The notes: a model not told the origin generated them from the sequence alone. A stretch of DNA of 64,000 bases from Macrostomum hystrix (GCA_950097015.1 CATNEN010000001.1:22435501-22499500), one strand, 5' to 3'. Numbered from the stretch's first letter, positions 35,501 to 46,798 are shown. Numbers and translations are program-made.

Positions 35501-38500
35501 ACTGTCTCACTGTCTCACTGTCTCACTATCTCACTGTCTCACTGTCTCACTATCTCACTGTCTCACTGTCTCACTATCTCAGTATCTCACTGTCTCAGTA
35601 TCTCACTGTCTTAGTATCTCACTGTCTCAGTATCTCACTGTCTCAGTATCTCACTGTCTCACTGTCTCACTGTCTCACTGTCTCAGTATCTCACTGTCTT
35701 ACTGTCTCACTATCTCACTGTCTCAGTATCTCACTGTCTCACTGTCTCACTGTCTCACTATCTCACTGTCTCACTGTCTCACTGTCTCACTATCTCACTG
35801 TCTCACTGTCTCACTGTCTCACTATCTCACTGTCTCACTATCTCACTGTCTCACTGTCTCACTGTCTCAGTATCTCACTGTCTCACTGTCTCACTGTCTC
35901 ACTATCTCACTGTCTCACTGTCTCAGTATCTCACTGTCTCACTGTCTCACTATCTCACTGTCTCACTGTCTCAGTATCTCACTGTCTCACTGTCTCACTG
36001 TCTCAGTATCTCACTGTCTCACTGTCTCACTGTCTCACTATCTCACTGTCTCACTGTCTCAGTATCTCACTGTCTCACTATCTCACTGTCTCACTGTCTC
36101 AGTATCTCACTGTCTCACTGTCTCACTGTCTCACTATCTCAGTATCTCACTGTCTCACTGTCTCACTGTCTCACTATCTCACTGTCTCAGTATCTCACTG
36201 TCTCACTGTCTCACTGTCTCACTGTCTCAGTATCTCTCTGTCTCACTGTCTCACTATCTCACTGTCTCACTGTCTCAGTATCTCACTGTCTCACTGTCTC
36301 ACTGTCTCACTATCTCAGTATCTCACTGTCTCACCGTCTCACTGTCTCACTATCTCAGTATCTCACTGTCTCACTGTCTCACTGTCTCACTATCTCACTG
36401 TCTCACTGTCTCAGTATCTCACTGTCTCACTGTCTCACTATCTCACTGTCTCACTGTCTCAGTGTCTCACTATCTCACTGTCTCACTGTCTCAGTATCTC
36501 ACTGTCTCAGTATCTCACTGTCTCACTGTCTCACTGTCTCAGTATCTCACTGTCTCACTATCTCACTGTCTCACTGTCTCACTGTCTCACTGTCTCACTA
36601 TCTCACTGTCTCACTGTCTCACTGTCTCACTGTCTCACTGTCTCAGTATCTCACTGTCTCACTGTCTCACTATCTCACTGTCTCACTGTCTCACTATCTC
36701 ACTGTCTCACTGTCTCACTATCTCAGTATCTCACTGTCTCAGTATCTCACTGTCTTAGTATCTCACTGTCTCAGTATCTCACTGTCTCAGTATCTCACTG
36801 TCTCACTGTCTCACTGTCTCACTGTCTCAGTATCTCACTGTCTCACTGTCTCACTATCTCACTGTCTCAGTATCTCACTGTCTCACTGTCTCACTGTCTC
36901 AGTATCTCACTGTCTCACTGTCTCACTGTCTCAATATCTCAGTATCTCACTGTCTCAGTATCTCACTATCTCACTGTCTCACTATCTTACTGTCTCACTA
37001 TCTCACAGTCTCACTGTGTCACTATCTCACTGTCTCACTATCTCACTGTCTCACTGTCTTACTATCTGACTATCTCAGTATCTCACTGTCTCAGTATCTC
37101 ACTGTCTCAGTATCTCACTGTCTCACTATCTCAGTATCTCACTGTCTCAGTATCTCACTATCTCACTATCTCACTGTCTCACTGTCTCACTGTCTCAGTA
37201 TCTCACTGTCTCACTGTCTCACTGTCTCACTATCTCAGTATCTCACTGTCTCAGTATCTCACTATCTCACTGTCTCACTATCTCACTGTCTCACTATCTC
37301 ACTATCTCACTGTCTCACTATCTCACTGTCTCACTATCTCACTGTCTCACTGTCTCACTATCTCACTGTCTCACTATCTCACTGTCTCACTGTCTCACTG
37401 TCTCACTGTCTCACTGTCTCACTGTCTCAGTATCTCACTGTCTCACTGTCTCACTGTCTCACTATCTCACTGTCTCACTGTCTCACTATCTCAGTATCTC
37501 ACTGTCTCAGTATCTCACTGTCTTAGTATCTCACTGTCTCAGTATCTCACTGTCTCAGTATCTCACTGTCTCACTGTCTCACTGTCTCACTGTCTCAGTA
37601 TCTCACTGTCTCACTGTCTCACTATCTCACTGTCTCACTGTCTCACTATCTCAGTATCTCACTGTCTCAGTATCTCACTGTCTTAGTATCTCACTGTCTC
37701 AGTATCTCACTGTCTCAGTATCTCACTGTCTCACTGTCTCACTGTCTCACTGTCTCAGTATCTCACTGTCTCACTGTCTCACTATCTCACTGTCTCAGTA
37801 TCTCACTGTCTCACTGTCTCACTGTCTCACTGTCTCACTGTCTCAGTATCTCACTGTCTCACTGTCTCACTGTCTCACTATCTCAGTATCTCACTGTCTC
37901 AGTATCTCACTATCTCACTGTCTCACTATCTCACTGTCTCACTATCTCACAGTCTCACTGTCTCACTATCTCACTGTCTCACTATCTCACTGTCTCACTG
38001 TCTCACTGTCTCACTGTCTCACTGTCTCAGTATCTCACTGTCTCACTGTCTCACTGTCTCACTATCTCACTGTCTCACTGTCTCACTATCTCACTGTCTC
38101 ACTGTCTCACTATCTCAGTATCTCACTGTCTCAGTATCTCACTGTCTTAGTATCTCACTGTCTCAGTATCTCACTGTCTCAGTATCTCACTGTCTCACTG
38201 TCTCACTGTCTCACTGTCTCAGTATCTCACTGTCTTACTGTCTCACTATCTCACTGTCTCAGTATCTCACTGTCTCACTGTCTCACTGTCTCACTGTCTC
38301 ACTATCTCACTGTCTCACTGTCTCACTGTCTCACTGTCTCACTATCTCACTGTCTTACTGTCTCACTGTCTCACTATCTCACTGTCTCACTGTCTCACTA
38401 TCTCACTGTCTCACTGTCTCAGTATCTCACTGTCTCACTGTCTCACTGTCTCACTATCTCACTGTCTCACTGTCTCAGTATCTCACTGTCTCACTGTCTC

Positions 38501-40105
38501 ACTATCTCACTGTCTCACTGTCTCAGTATCTCACTGTCTCACTGTCTCAGTATCTCACTGTCTCACTGTCTCACTGTCTCACTATCTCACTGTCTCACTG
38601 TCTCAGTATCTCACTGTCTCACTATCTCACTGTCTCACTGTCTCAGTATCTCACTGTCTCACTGTCTCACTGTCTCACTATCTCAGTATCTCACTGTCTC
38701 ACTGTCTCACTGTCTCACTATCTCACTGTCTCAGTATCTCACTGTCTCACTGTCTCACTGTCTCACTATCTCACTGTCTCACTGTCTCACTATCTCACTG
38801 TCTCACTGTCTCACTATCTCAGTATCTCACTGTCTCAGTATCTCACTGTCTTAGTATCTCACTGTCTCAGTATCTCACTGTCTCAGTATCTCACTGTCTC
38901 ACTGTCTCACTGTCTCACTGTCTCAGTATCTCACTGTCTTACTGTCTCACTATCTCACTGTCTCAGTATCTCACTGTCTCACTGTCTCACTGTCTCACTA
39001 TCTCACTGTCTCACTGTCTCACTGTCTCACTGTCTCACTATCTCACTGTCTTACTGTCTCACTGTCTCACTGTCTCACTATCTCACTGTCTCACTGTCTC
39101 ACTATCTCACTGTCTCACTGTCTCACTGTCTCAGTATCTCACTGTCTCACTGTCTCACTGTCTCACTATCTCACTGTCTCACTGTCTCAGTATCTCACTG
39201 TCTCACTGTCTCACTATCTCACTGTCTCACTGTCTCAGTATCTCACTGTCTCACTGTCTCACTGTCTCAGTATCTCACTGTCTCACTGTCTCACTGTCTC
39301 ACTATCTCACTGTCTCACTGTCTCAGTATCTCACTGTCTCACTATCTCACTGTCTCACTGTCTCAGTATCTCACTGTCTCACTGTCTCACTGTCTCACTA
39401 TCTCAGTATCTCACTGTCTCACTGTCTCACTGTCTCACTATCTCACTGTCTCAGTATCTCACTGTCTCACTGTCTCACTATCTCACTGTCTCACTGTCTC
39501 AGTATCTCTCTGTCTCACTGTCTCACTATCTCACTGTCTCACTGTCTCAGTATCTCACTGTCTCACTGTCTCACTGTCTCACTATCTCAGTATCTCACTG
39601 TCTCACTGTCTTACTGTCTCACTATCTCAGTATCTCACTGTCTCACTGTCTCACTGTCTCACTATCTCACTGTCTCACTGTCTCAGTATCTCACTGTCTC
39701 ACTGTCTCACTATCTCACTGTCTCACTGTCTCAGTGTCTCACTATCTCACTGTCTCACTGTCTCAGTATCTCACTGTCTCACTGTCTCACTATCTCACTG
39801 TCTCACTATCTCAGTATCTCACTGTCTCACTGTCTCACTGTCTCACTATCTCACTGTCTCACTGTCTCAGTATCTCACTGTCTCACTGTCTCACTATCTC
39901 ACTGTCTCACTGTCTCACTATCTCACTATCTCAGTATCTCACTGTCTCACTGTCTCACTATCTCAGTATCTCACTGTCTCACTGTCTCACTGTCTCACTG
40001 TCTCACTATCTCACTGTCTCACTGTCTCAGTATCTCACTGTCTCACTGTCTCACTGTCTCACTGTCTCACTATCTCAGTATCTCACTGTCTCACTGTCTC
40101 ACTAT
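32591..40105 (+). repeat. Octamer satellite, about 7.5 kb
   Basis: An uninterrupted array of roughly 940 copies of an 8-bp unit, ACTGTCTC, with common variants ACTATCTC and AGTATCTC and rarer ones (TTAGTATC, ACAGTCTC, ATCTGACT). The order of variants is itself duplicated: the rare string TCAATATCTCAGTATC occurs at 34523 and again at 36931, 2408 bp (301 units) later, and other marker strings recur at other spacings. The array has therefore grown by segmental duplication as well as slippage. Because 8 is not a multiple of 3, all frames read the same Ser/Leu/His/Cys repeat. The open frames seen here are artefacts. Confidence 0.98.
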
Positions 40106-40620
40106 TTTCACTAGTTTTAGTCACTAGTTTTAGCCAGCTTTTCCAGGGCAGCAAAATGTAAACAGAAAATTATCCTAGTAGTCTGCTATTCAGTAGCCCG
40201 AGCTGTCAATCACGATTCGAATGCATAATCGAAATTAAAAAGCTGAAGTGGAGCAAGCAAAATGACCAAACAGCACAGCTAGCTTTGTAGTGCTAGTGTT
40301 ATACAGAAAATGGAAGCCATGTGCTTTCAGTGTGAGCGACCTTGGCGGGGAAATCTTAACTCCCCCCCCCCCTACGGTCGGACCATTCCCGGCGCGGCCG
40401 TGACTGCCCGGGCTTCAGCGAGGGAAGGAAACAATCGCGCCATCGTGAGGACGCCCGCTTCCGTTTGACCAGCAATGTACATTTAGGGTGTGAAAGTAGT
40501 GCAGCATCATTTAATAAAACGCTTGACGAACTCCAGCAATATACTAGTGCAATTGTGACAGTTCAATTCTAGTGCTCGACTAGGGAAAGCCAGAGAGACT
40601 GAAAAATAATCGCAGAATCG
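40106..40620. other. Unique sequence between satellite and minisatellite
   Basis: About 500 bp without a recognisable gene. It includes a homopolymer C run near 40362-40372 and a GC-rich patch after it. Confidence 0.35.
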
Positions 40621-40624
40621 GTGG

Positions 40625-40777
40625 AACAAAATGAGAGTGACAGAATGAATGACAGAATGAATGGCAGAATGAATGACAGAATGAATGACAGAATGAATGA
40701 CAGAATGAATGACAGAATGAGAGTGACAGAATGAATGACAGAATGAATGACAGAATGAATGAAAGAATGACAGTGAC
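40625..40777 (+). repeat. 12-bp minisatellite, target of the Gypsy insertion
   Basis: About 11 copies of GAATGAATGACA, with GAGAGTGACA variants. Gypsy element 1 is inserted in its right part; related sequence (GAGTGACAGAATGAGAGTGA) resumes after the element at 45345. Confidence 0.92.
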
Positions 40778-40782
40778 ATAAT

Positions 40783-41006
40783 TGTCATGCCGTAGTCTAA
40801 TAGCACTCACGTATCGCTTTGCCGGTATGTACATATGTACATAATATGTACATATCACTAACTCTCGCTCACTATGTACATGCCCCCCACGCGCACGTTG
40901 ATCGTCGGTTGCACGTTGAGGCAAATATATAAATACTGTCTCGCCCTACTTGGAGGGCTCACCTTTTTCTTCGCACCTCACACAGCGTGACTCTTGAGCT
41001 ATTACA
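40783..41006 (+). repeat. 5' LTR of Gypsy element 1
   Basis: 224 bp, TG...CA ends. It contains a TATA box (TATATAAA, 40926-40933) and a tandem TATGTACATA segment that is longer than in the 3' LTR. Confidence 0.95.
40926..40933 (+). promoter_or_regulatory. TATA box in the 5' LTR of element 1
   Basis: TATATAAA about 143 bp into the LTR, conserved in the 3' LTR at 45259-45266. It is expected to position transcription start of the genomic RNA about 30 bp downstream. Confidence 0.6.
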
Positions 41007-41022
41007 TTGGCGTCGCAAGGCC
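41007..41022 (+). other. Putative primer-binding site of element 1
   Basis: Immediately after the LTR end the sequence reads TTGGCGTCGCAAGGCC. A TGG one base after the LTR is the usual complement of a tRNA CCA end. The donor tRNA is not identified. Confidence 0.5.
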
Positions 41023-41027
41023 GAACC

Positions 41028-44000
41028 ATGGCCTTCCTACAACTGCCTCCACCAGCCCACTTTAGCATCAGAGACGACCCTCACTCTGTAAGCAAGCGCT
41101 GGCAGGAGTGGTCGACAAACCTTCTGCGGTACCTGGCGGCAACCGGCATCAAAGATGAGACGCAGAAACGCCAGATCCTTCTGTATACGGCAGGCAAAGA
41201 AGTGAGCGACCTGTACAACGAGATCGCCACCCAGTCGCAGCAACAAGAAGGCGAGCCCGCAGCCGAGCCCACGGTCGACCAGCTGATCGCACAGTTCAGC
41301 ACGCACTTCCAAGGCCGCGATAACGTCGTCTTCATTCGATACCAGTTTCGCCACTGTCTCCAGGAAGAAGGCGAATCCATAGACGCTTGGCACAGCAGAC
41401 TGTGGAGCGCCTCGGAAGCCTGCAAGTTCGAGGGTCTCCGCCAGTCGCTCATCAGGGACCAAATCGTGGCCAGCTGTCGCAGCGAGTCACTGAGGAAGCG
41501 CCTGCTGAATATCCCCAACATCAGCCTGTCGGACACTCTCCAGCTGGCCAGGACGCACGAGGCAGCAGAGAAGCAGGCGGCCATCATGACCAGGACAGCG
41601 GCAGCCTCTGAGGAAGTGGCGCAACTGCGCCGCCAGCGCCACCCGCTGCCGGAACCTTCGCGTGAGTCGCAGCAATTTGCTAAGTGCATCCGGTGCGGCG
41701 AGCTGGGCCACAAAAGCTGCAGCAGGGCGCAAGGCAAGCGATGCAGCAGCTGCGGCAAGGCCAACCATCTGGCCAAGGCCTGCCTCAGCAGCCGCTCGAA
41801 GATTAACTCACTGCAGCCCGAGCAGGACCAGTCAGCCGACCAACCACCCAACGAGGTGTTCTGCACGCTCAGCGGCAAGGACGACAGCGCCAAGTTCGTC
41901 ATCAGAATCAACGGCAGTCCGGTCCGCACACTGATCGACAGCGGAGCGAGCTGCAACGTGTTGGACATGGCGACGTTCCACAGAATCTGCCGGCCCGGCA
42001 CGCCGCTTTCGCCGTCCAGCACCACAGTCTTTGCGCTTGGTGCCAGCGAGCCACTGAAGACAGCCGGCCAAACAACGCTCACTGTCAGAGCGAACCACCG
42101 CGAATTGCAGGCCAATTTCATCGTCATCAGCAGCAACTGCACACCGATTCTCGGAAGATCGTCCAGCACAAAGCTCGGCATGCTGAGAGTCGGACCTGAA
42201 GTCAGCACGAACTCTGCGGTGGTGGCCAGCCTAGCTAAGCCGGCCAGCAGTGAGGACCAGCACCTGCCCAAGCAGCTGCAACTTCAGACAATCCTGGCGG
42301 AATTCAGCGACTGCTTTCAAGGCATCGGATGCGTGAAGGGAGTCAGCGTCACTATCAGGCTCAGGGCGGATGCCACTCCAGTCTGCCAGCCGCCATCCCG
42401 AGTGCCCGTTCACCTAAGGAATGCTGTAATCAAGGAGCTGGAAGATCAACTGGCACTGGGAATCGTCGAACGAGTGCGTGGTCCAACAGCCTGGTGCTCC
42501 AGGATGGTCGCAGTTCCAAAGGCCGAGCAGGGCGAGGTTCGCATCACCCAGGACCTCCGCGAGGTGAACAAGTACGTCATCCCAGAGAAGCAGCCTATAC
42601 CCACATTCGAAGAGGTGACGGACGAGATGGCGGGCGCGACGTATTTCTCGGAGCTGGACGTCGCCAAAGCCTTCCACCAAATTGAAGTCGCCGAGGAGTC
42701 TAGAGACCTGCTAACGTTCTCCTCACCCATCGGGCTCCTGCGGCTGCGCCGGCTCTGCATGGGCTTCACATCCGCTTCCGAGATCCTCCAGCGGGTGATG
42801 ACCTCCGTCCTGAGCGGCCTCCCCGGCGTCCGCTGGGTGCACGACGACATCCTGGTGTACGCGAAAAACATTGAAGAGCACAACCAGCGCCTGCGAGACT
42901 GCCTGGCCCGGTTGAAGGCTAGCAACATCACGTTGAACCCCAAGAAGTGCCGCTTCGCCCGGCCAGAGGTCGACTTTCTCGCCATGCGGCTCTCTGCATG
43001 CGGCATTCACCCAAGCGCCGAGAAAGTAGCGGCCATCAACAACTTCAAGCGGCCGACCAACGCAACCGAGGTGCGCTCCTTCCTCGGCCTCGTCACCTTC
43101 GTGGCGCGCTTCATCAGCAACCTGTCTGACAGGGCCCGGCCACTCCGCGAGCTGACAAGGCAGGCCGCCGAGTGGACGTGGGGCGAAAAGCAAGAGGCCG
43201 CATTCAACGACATCAAACAGACGATCGCCAGCAGCCACGCGCTGGCATTCTTCAATAGTGAGCTGCAGACTCAGCTGATCGTGGACGCCAGCCCCACGGG
43301 TGTCGGCGCCATCCTTGCCCAAGTCCAGCCAGACGGATCGACGCGGCCGGTGGCATACGCGAGCCGCAGCCTCAGCCCGACCGAGCAGCGCTACTCCCAG
43401 ACGGAGCGAGAGGCCCTCGCGGTGAAGTACGGCGGCCTGAAGTTCTACCACTACCTCAGCGGGGGTGGCAGTTTCAAGGTCATCACCGACCACAAGCCGC
43501 TGATATCCCTGTTCAGCACGGGGTCTCGGCCGCCACCCCGCATTGAGCGCATGGCGCTGCGACTGCAAGACCTTGTCTTTCGGGTCGTGTACCAGCCCGG
43601 CGCCGGCAACCCGTCTGACGTCCTGAGCCGCCAGCCGCTGCCAATGCCACCAAACAACGTCGGCGAGCAGGCGGACGCGATCTACGTGGCCACGGCAGTC
43701 CAAGCTGCCACTCCGGTGTCCATCAGCCTGGGCACAATCAAGGCGGCCTCCGAACGAGACGGCACGGTACAAGCAGCGCTACACGCCATCCGCGGCCACC
43801 AATGGGACAAGAGTGACACGTGCCTGCAGGGACTCCATGGCGTATCCCACGAACTATCCGAGCTGAACGGCCTGCTGCTGCGCGGCAGTCAGCTGTACAT
43901 GCCGACGACTCTGCGATACCGGTGCATGCAGCTGGCCCACCAGGGACACCAGGGCGTCAAAAAAACGCTCGACCGCTTGCAAGCGAAGGTCTGGTGGCCA

Positions 44001-45011
44001 GGCATGCGAGCATCCGTGGAGGCGCACGTAGCAGCCTGCACCAGCTGCCTGACCTGCACCAGCGAGACCTCGCCGAAAGCCACGCCGCTAAAGCCGACCG
44101 AACTGCCGGAGGGCCCCTGGCTCGAGCTGGGGCTCGACTTCCTAGGACCGATAAACGGCAAGTCGCTGCTCGTCTGTACGGACCACTTCTCCAGGTTCCC
44201 GCTCGTGGAGGTCATGGCCAGCACCACCGCCTCCGCCGTCATCAACGTGCTACGCCGGTGGTTTAGCATCTTCGGGCAGCCGACAAAGATGACCACAGAC
44301 AATGGCCCACCCTTCGCATCGGCCGAGTTCAGCAGCTTCCTGATGGATCAGGGCGCTCGGCACCATCGGATCACGCCTCTCTACCCTCAGGCCAACGGCG
44401 CAACGGAGCGGTGCAATCAAGGGCTGAACAAGGCTATCCGCGCAGCGATCGTCGAAGGCAGGGACTGGACACTGGCCCTGGACGAGTACCTGGCAGCGTA
44501 CAGACGCACTCCGCACTGCTCCACGGGCGTCGCGCCGGCCAGTCTGTTATTTGGCAGGCAGATCAACGATGTGATCCCGAGTCTCCGACACTCGCAGCCC
44601 GTCGACGCGACTCGAGCGGCCATTGCCGACAGCGACAGACAGGCCAAGGAGGCTATGAAGCGGCACGCCGACCGACGCTTCAGAGCCGCCGACCACGGCA
44701 TTCACGCCGGCGACCGCGTCCTCAGGCGCCAGCAGCCCCGGCAAAAGACGGACGCCTTCTACGAGTCGGCGCCGTGGACCGTGGCCGAGGTGCAAGGCGA
44801 CTCCCTGCTCATGCAGCGCGACGACGTCGTCTGCCGCAGGCACGCCACGCAGGTCAAGCGGCTGCCCGGGCAGCCTGAGCAGTCCGATCAGCAGCCGCTC
44901 GAACCTCCCGACGCCCCTGAGCTCACGGAGCCAGTCGCAGCCCGGCTCCACCCACGGCGGGCGAAGGACCCAGAGAGGAACTACAGAGAACCCGACCTGC
45001 GCAGAAGCTGA
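41028..45011 (+). CDS. Gag-Pol polyprotein of Gypsy element 1
   Basis: One intact ORF of 1327 residues carries the whole replication machinery. Gag occupies about 1-215. Two zinc knuckles (CIRCGELGHKSC and CSSCGKANHLAKAC, about 219-251) bind RNA. The aspartic protease motif LIDSGASC is near 303. Reverse transcriptase spans about 430-620 with ELDVAKAFHQI and the active-site box WVHDDILVY, where VHDD replaces the usual YxDD. RNase H starts at about 750 (VDASPTGVGAIL). Integrase has an HHCC zinc finger (about 968-1010), then Asp near 1036 (LDFLGP), Asp near 1091 (TDNGPPF) and Glu near 1126 (NGATERCN), a complete DDE triad. There is no chromodomain and no envelope ORF. The ATG at 41028 is the first in frame, 21 nt after the LTR. 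No stops or frameshifts were found, so the element may be active. Confidence 0.95.
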   Translation: MAFLQLPPPAHFSIRDDPHSVSKRWQEWSTNLLRYLAATGIKDETQKRQILLYTAGKEVSDLYNEIATQSQQQEGEPAAEPTVDQLIAQFSTHFQGRDNVVFIRYQFRHCLQEEGESIDAWHSRLWSASEACKFEGLRQSLIRDQIVASCRSESLRKRLLNIPNISLSDTLQLARTHEAAEKQAAIMTRTAAASEEVAQLRRQRHPLPEPSRESQQFAKCIRCGELGHKSCSRAQGKRCSSCGKANHLAKACLSSRSKINSLQPEQDQSADQPPNEVFCTLSGKDDSAKFVIRINGSPVRTLIDSGASCNVLDMATFHRICRPGTPLSPSSTTVFALGASEPLKTAGQTTLTVRANHRELQANFIVISSNCTPILGRSSSTKLGMLRVGPEVSTNSAVVASLAKPASSEDQHLPKQLQLQTILAEFSDCFQGIGCVKGVSVTIRLRADATPVCQPPSRVPVHLRNAVIKELEDQLALGIVERVRGPTAWCSRMVAVPKAEQGEVRITQDLREVNKYVIPEKQPIPTFEEVTDEMAGATYFSELDVAKAFHQIEVAEESRDLLTFSSPIGLLRLRRLCMGFTSASEILQRVMTSVLSGLPGVRWVHDDILVYAKNIEEHNQRLRDCLARLKASNITLNPKKCRFARPEVDFLAMRLSACGIHPSAEKVAAINNFKRPTNATEVRSFLGLVTFVARFISNLSDRARPLRELTRQAAEWTWGEKQEAAFNDIKQTIASSHALAFFNSELQTQLIVDASPTGVGAILAQVQPDGSTRPVAYASRSLSPTEQRYSQTEREALAVKYGGLKFYHYLSGGGSFKVITDHKPLISLFSTGSRPPPRIERMALRLQDLVFRVVYQPGAGNPSDVLSRQPLPMPPNNVGEQADAIYVATAVQAATPVSISLGTIKAASERDGTVQAALHAIRGHQWDKSDTCLQGLHGVSHELSELNGLLLRGSQLYMPTTLRYRCMQLAHQGHQGVKKTLDRLQAKVWWPGMRASVEAHVAACTSCLTCTSETSPKATPLKPTELPEGPWLELGLDFLGPINGKSLLVCTDHFSRFPLVEVMASTTASAVINVLRRWFSIFGQPTKMTTDNGPPFASAEFSSFLMDQGARHHRITPLYPQANGATERCNQGLNKAIRAAIVEGRDWTLALDEYLAAYRRTPHCSTGVAPASLLFGRQINDVIPSLRHSQPVDATRAAIADSDRQAKEAMKRHADRRFRAADHGIHAGDRVLRRQQPRQKTDAFYESAPWTVAEVQGDSLLMQRDDVVCRRHATQVKRLPGQPEQSDQQPLEPPDAPELTEPVAARLHPRRAKDPERNYREPDLRRS

Positions 45012-45114
45012 ATTGCTTGATTGACAGACTTAAGTTACAAGGACTGTTCTAAAAACAATTATATTGTTGCCTGCTACTACTTCTTTCATTTTATTCCCTT
45101 AATTTTTCATCCAC

Positions 45115-45125
45115 TTGAGGAGGAC
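45115..45125 (+). other. Polypurine tract of element 1
   Basis: TTGAGGAGGAC directly abuts the 3' LTR start. Purine-rich sequence here primes plus-strand synthesis in LTR elements. Confidence 0.6.
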
Positions 45126-45339
45126 TGTCATGCCGTAGTCTAATAGCACTCACGTATCGCTTTGCCGGTCAATCTAATATGTACATATCACTAACTCTCG
45201 CTCACTATGTACATGCCCCCCACGCGCACGTTGATCGTCGGTTGCACGTTGAGGCAAATATATAAATACTGTCTCGCCCTACTTGGAGGGCTCACCTTTT
45301 TCTTCGCACCTCACACAGCGTGACTCTTGAGCTATTACA
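45126..45339 (+). repeat. 3' LTR of Gypsy element 1
   Basis: 214 bp, TGTCATGCC to GCTATTACA, followed by the second copy of the target duplication ATAAT. Confidence 0.95.
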
Positions 45340-45344
45340 ATAAT

Positions 45345-45545
45345 GAGTGACAGAATGAGAGTGACAGAAAATGTGTCATTTAATGAGAGCAACAGAACAG
45401 GTGTGACAGAATAAGAGGGACAGAATAGGCGTGAAAGAGTTAATGAAGGACAGACAAAATTGAAGAGGTAGAACGAGGCGAATTTGGAGGGAGAAGAATT
45501 AAATGCAGATCAGAGAGAAGATGAGAGAACGAACGCGAAGTTCGG
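45345..45545 (+). repeat. Degenerate GAATGA/GACAGA minisatellite, right flank of element 1
   Basis: Diverged units of AGTGACAGAATGAGAG type continue the array at 40625-40777 on the other side of the Gypsy insertion. They fade out by about 45545. Confidence 0.6.
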
Positions 45546-45726
45546 AGCCATTCAGTTTTGCTAACCATGATTCGCATGTTGATATTTTTACTTAAAGTAG
45601 CAATCGACGCATTTTATATTCTTTTACGTTCTTTTATTTTAACGAGACGCCAGTTAAATTGTATGTTAGAGCAAAACATATCCAAAAAGCTCTTTTTAAA
45701 GTAGCGATCTAAATTATTCGTAATTT

Positions 45727-46248
45727 GTGACAGTGAGACAGTGAGACAGAGAGATAGTGAGATAGTGAGAAAGTAAGACAGTCAGAGAGAGAGAGACAGT
45801 GAGACAGAGACAGTAACAGTCATATAGTGAGACAGTGAGACATTAAGAGATAGAGAGAGACAGATTGTGGGACAGTGAGACAGTGAGACACAGAGACAGT
45901 GAAAGAGAGACAGTGAGACACTGAGACAGTGGGACAGTGAGACAGTGAGAGACAGTGAGACCCACAGAGAGACAGTGAGAGCGAGAAACAGAGAGAGACA
46001 GTGAGACTGTGATACAGTGGGACAGTGAGACAGTGAGAGACACACAGAGAGTCAGAGAGACCATAAGACAGTGAGGCAGTGAGACATTGACGGATAGAGA
46101 GAGAGACAGTTAGACAGTGGGACAGTGAGACAGAGAGACAAGGAGATAGTGAGACAGAGAGACAAGGAGATAGTGAGACAGAGAGACAAGGAGATAGTGA
46201 GACAGAGAGACAAGGAGATAGTGAGACAGAGAGACAAGGAGATAGTGT
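45727..46248 (-). repeat. Octamer satellite in inverse orientation
   Basis: Units of GAGACAGT, the reverse complement of the ACTGTCTC octamer of the 7.5-kb array, with many substitutions. At 46128-46245 it becomes a uniform 24-bp (three-octamer) repeat containing GAGACAAGGAGATAGT, five copies. It is more diverged than the main array. Confidence 0.9.
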
Positions 46249-46324
46249 CTCTGGAAAAAGAACCGCAAAGTTTGAGCTTACAGAAATCCAAATATTATAT
46301 AGGATTGGATTTTTCGTTTGATTT

Positions 46325-46798
46325 TGTTGTGACGCAGCCCTCGCCTCTGCCCTATCATTTTCATCTCTTTCTCATTCCCTGCCCCGCCAGTCGGCTAGCG
46401 TGCCCCCCACCCCAGTTCATATGTATCGATCGCCCAGCCTACCCCTAATTGTTGAAGGTACATCTCCCCCGCCTTGCGCGCTCTCGTACGCCACCCCCTG
46501 TTTGTTTTGTCGCTAAAGCCCGGAGTTCTGTGGTGCCAACCTAACTATATAGTTGTGCCCAGTTAATTAGACCCTGCTAACCTCGTCTGCCCACCTGTTA
46601 CAAGACTGTCTATTTTAGTGCAAATAAAACCGACCGGCTACTAACTGTTGCATCAGCCGAGATACCGTGAGTCTGTTGTTGTTTCTCTCTGTCATTCCTC
46701 CGGACGCGGGTCGAGCGGCGCTTTTCTGGGGACCTGGGGAGTCGCAGCTTACCCAACCTAGCTGTAGGCCTACCTGCACATGTAGGTGAACCACAAAA
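46325..46798 (+). mobile_element. Insertion of about 474 bp inside the left TIR, possible solo LTR
   Basis: Comparison of left and right TIRs shows that this segment interrupts the left one, with ATTT on both sides (46321-46324 and 46799-46802). It starts TGTTGTGACGC, contains AATAAA near 46623 and ends ACCACAAAA. TG start, internal poly(A) signal and size fit a solo LTR, but the right end is not a clean CA and the target duplication is only 4 bp. The class is therefore uncertain. Confidence 0.45.

Larger units (their letters stand above)
40783..45339 (+). mobile_element. Complete Ty3/Gypsy LTR retrotransposon (element 1)
   Basis: A full-length element of 4557 bp. Two LTRs start TGTCATGCC and end GCTATTACA. 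They flank one Gag-Pol ORF, with a primer-binding region right after the 5' LTR and a purine-rich tract right before the 3' LTR. The 5-bp target duplication ATAAT is at 40778-40782 and 45340-45344. The LTRs match by eye except for a 10-bp length difference around the TATGTACATA repeat (40827-40850 region). This argues for a recent insertion. The domain order protease, RT, RNase H, integrase is that of Ty3/Gypsy. Confidence 0.96.

Noticed and set aside
32591-40105. CRISPR array
   Set aside because: The repeat is an 8-bp satellite without spacers, and the genome is eukaryotic.
32518-40114. Long open frames (up to 175 codons) rich in Ser, Leu, His and Cys across the octamer array
   Set aside because: They are direct translations of an 8-bp satellite, which reads the same in all three frames. 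They have no start context or domain.
41081-42271. 396-codon minus-strand open frame opposite gag-pol of element 1
   Set aside because: It is a shadow of the codon structure of the real plus-strand ORF. No domain is recognisable.
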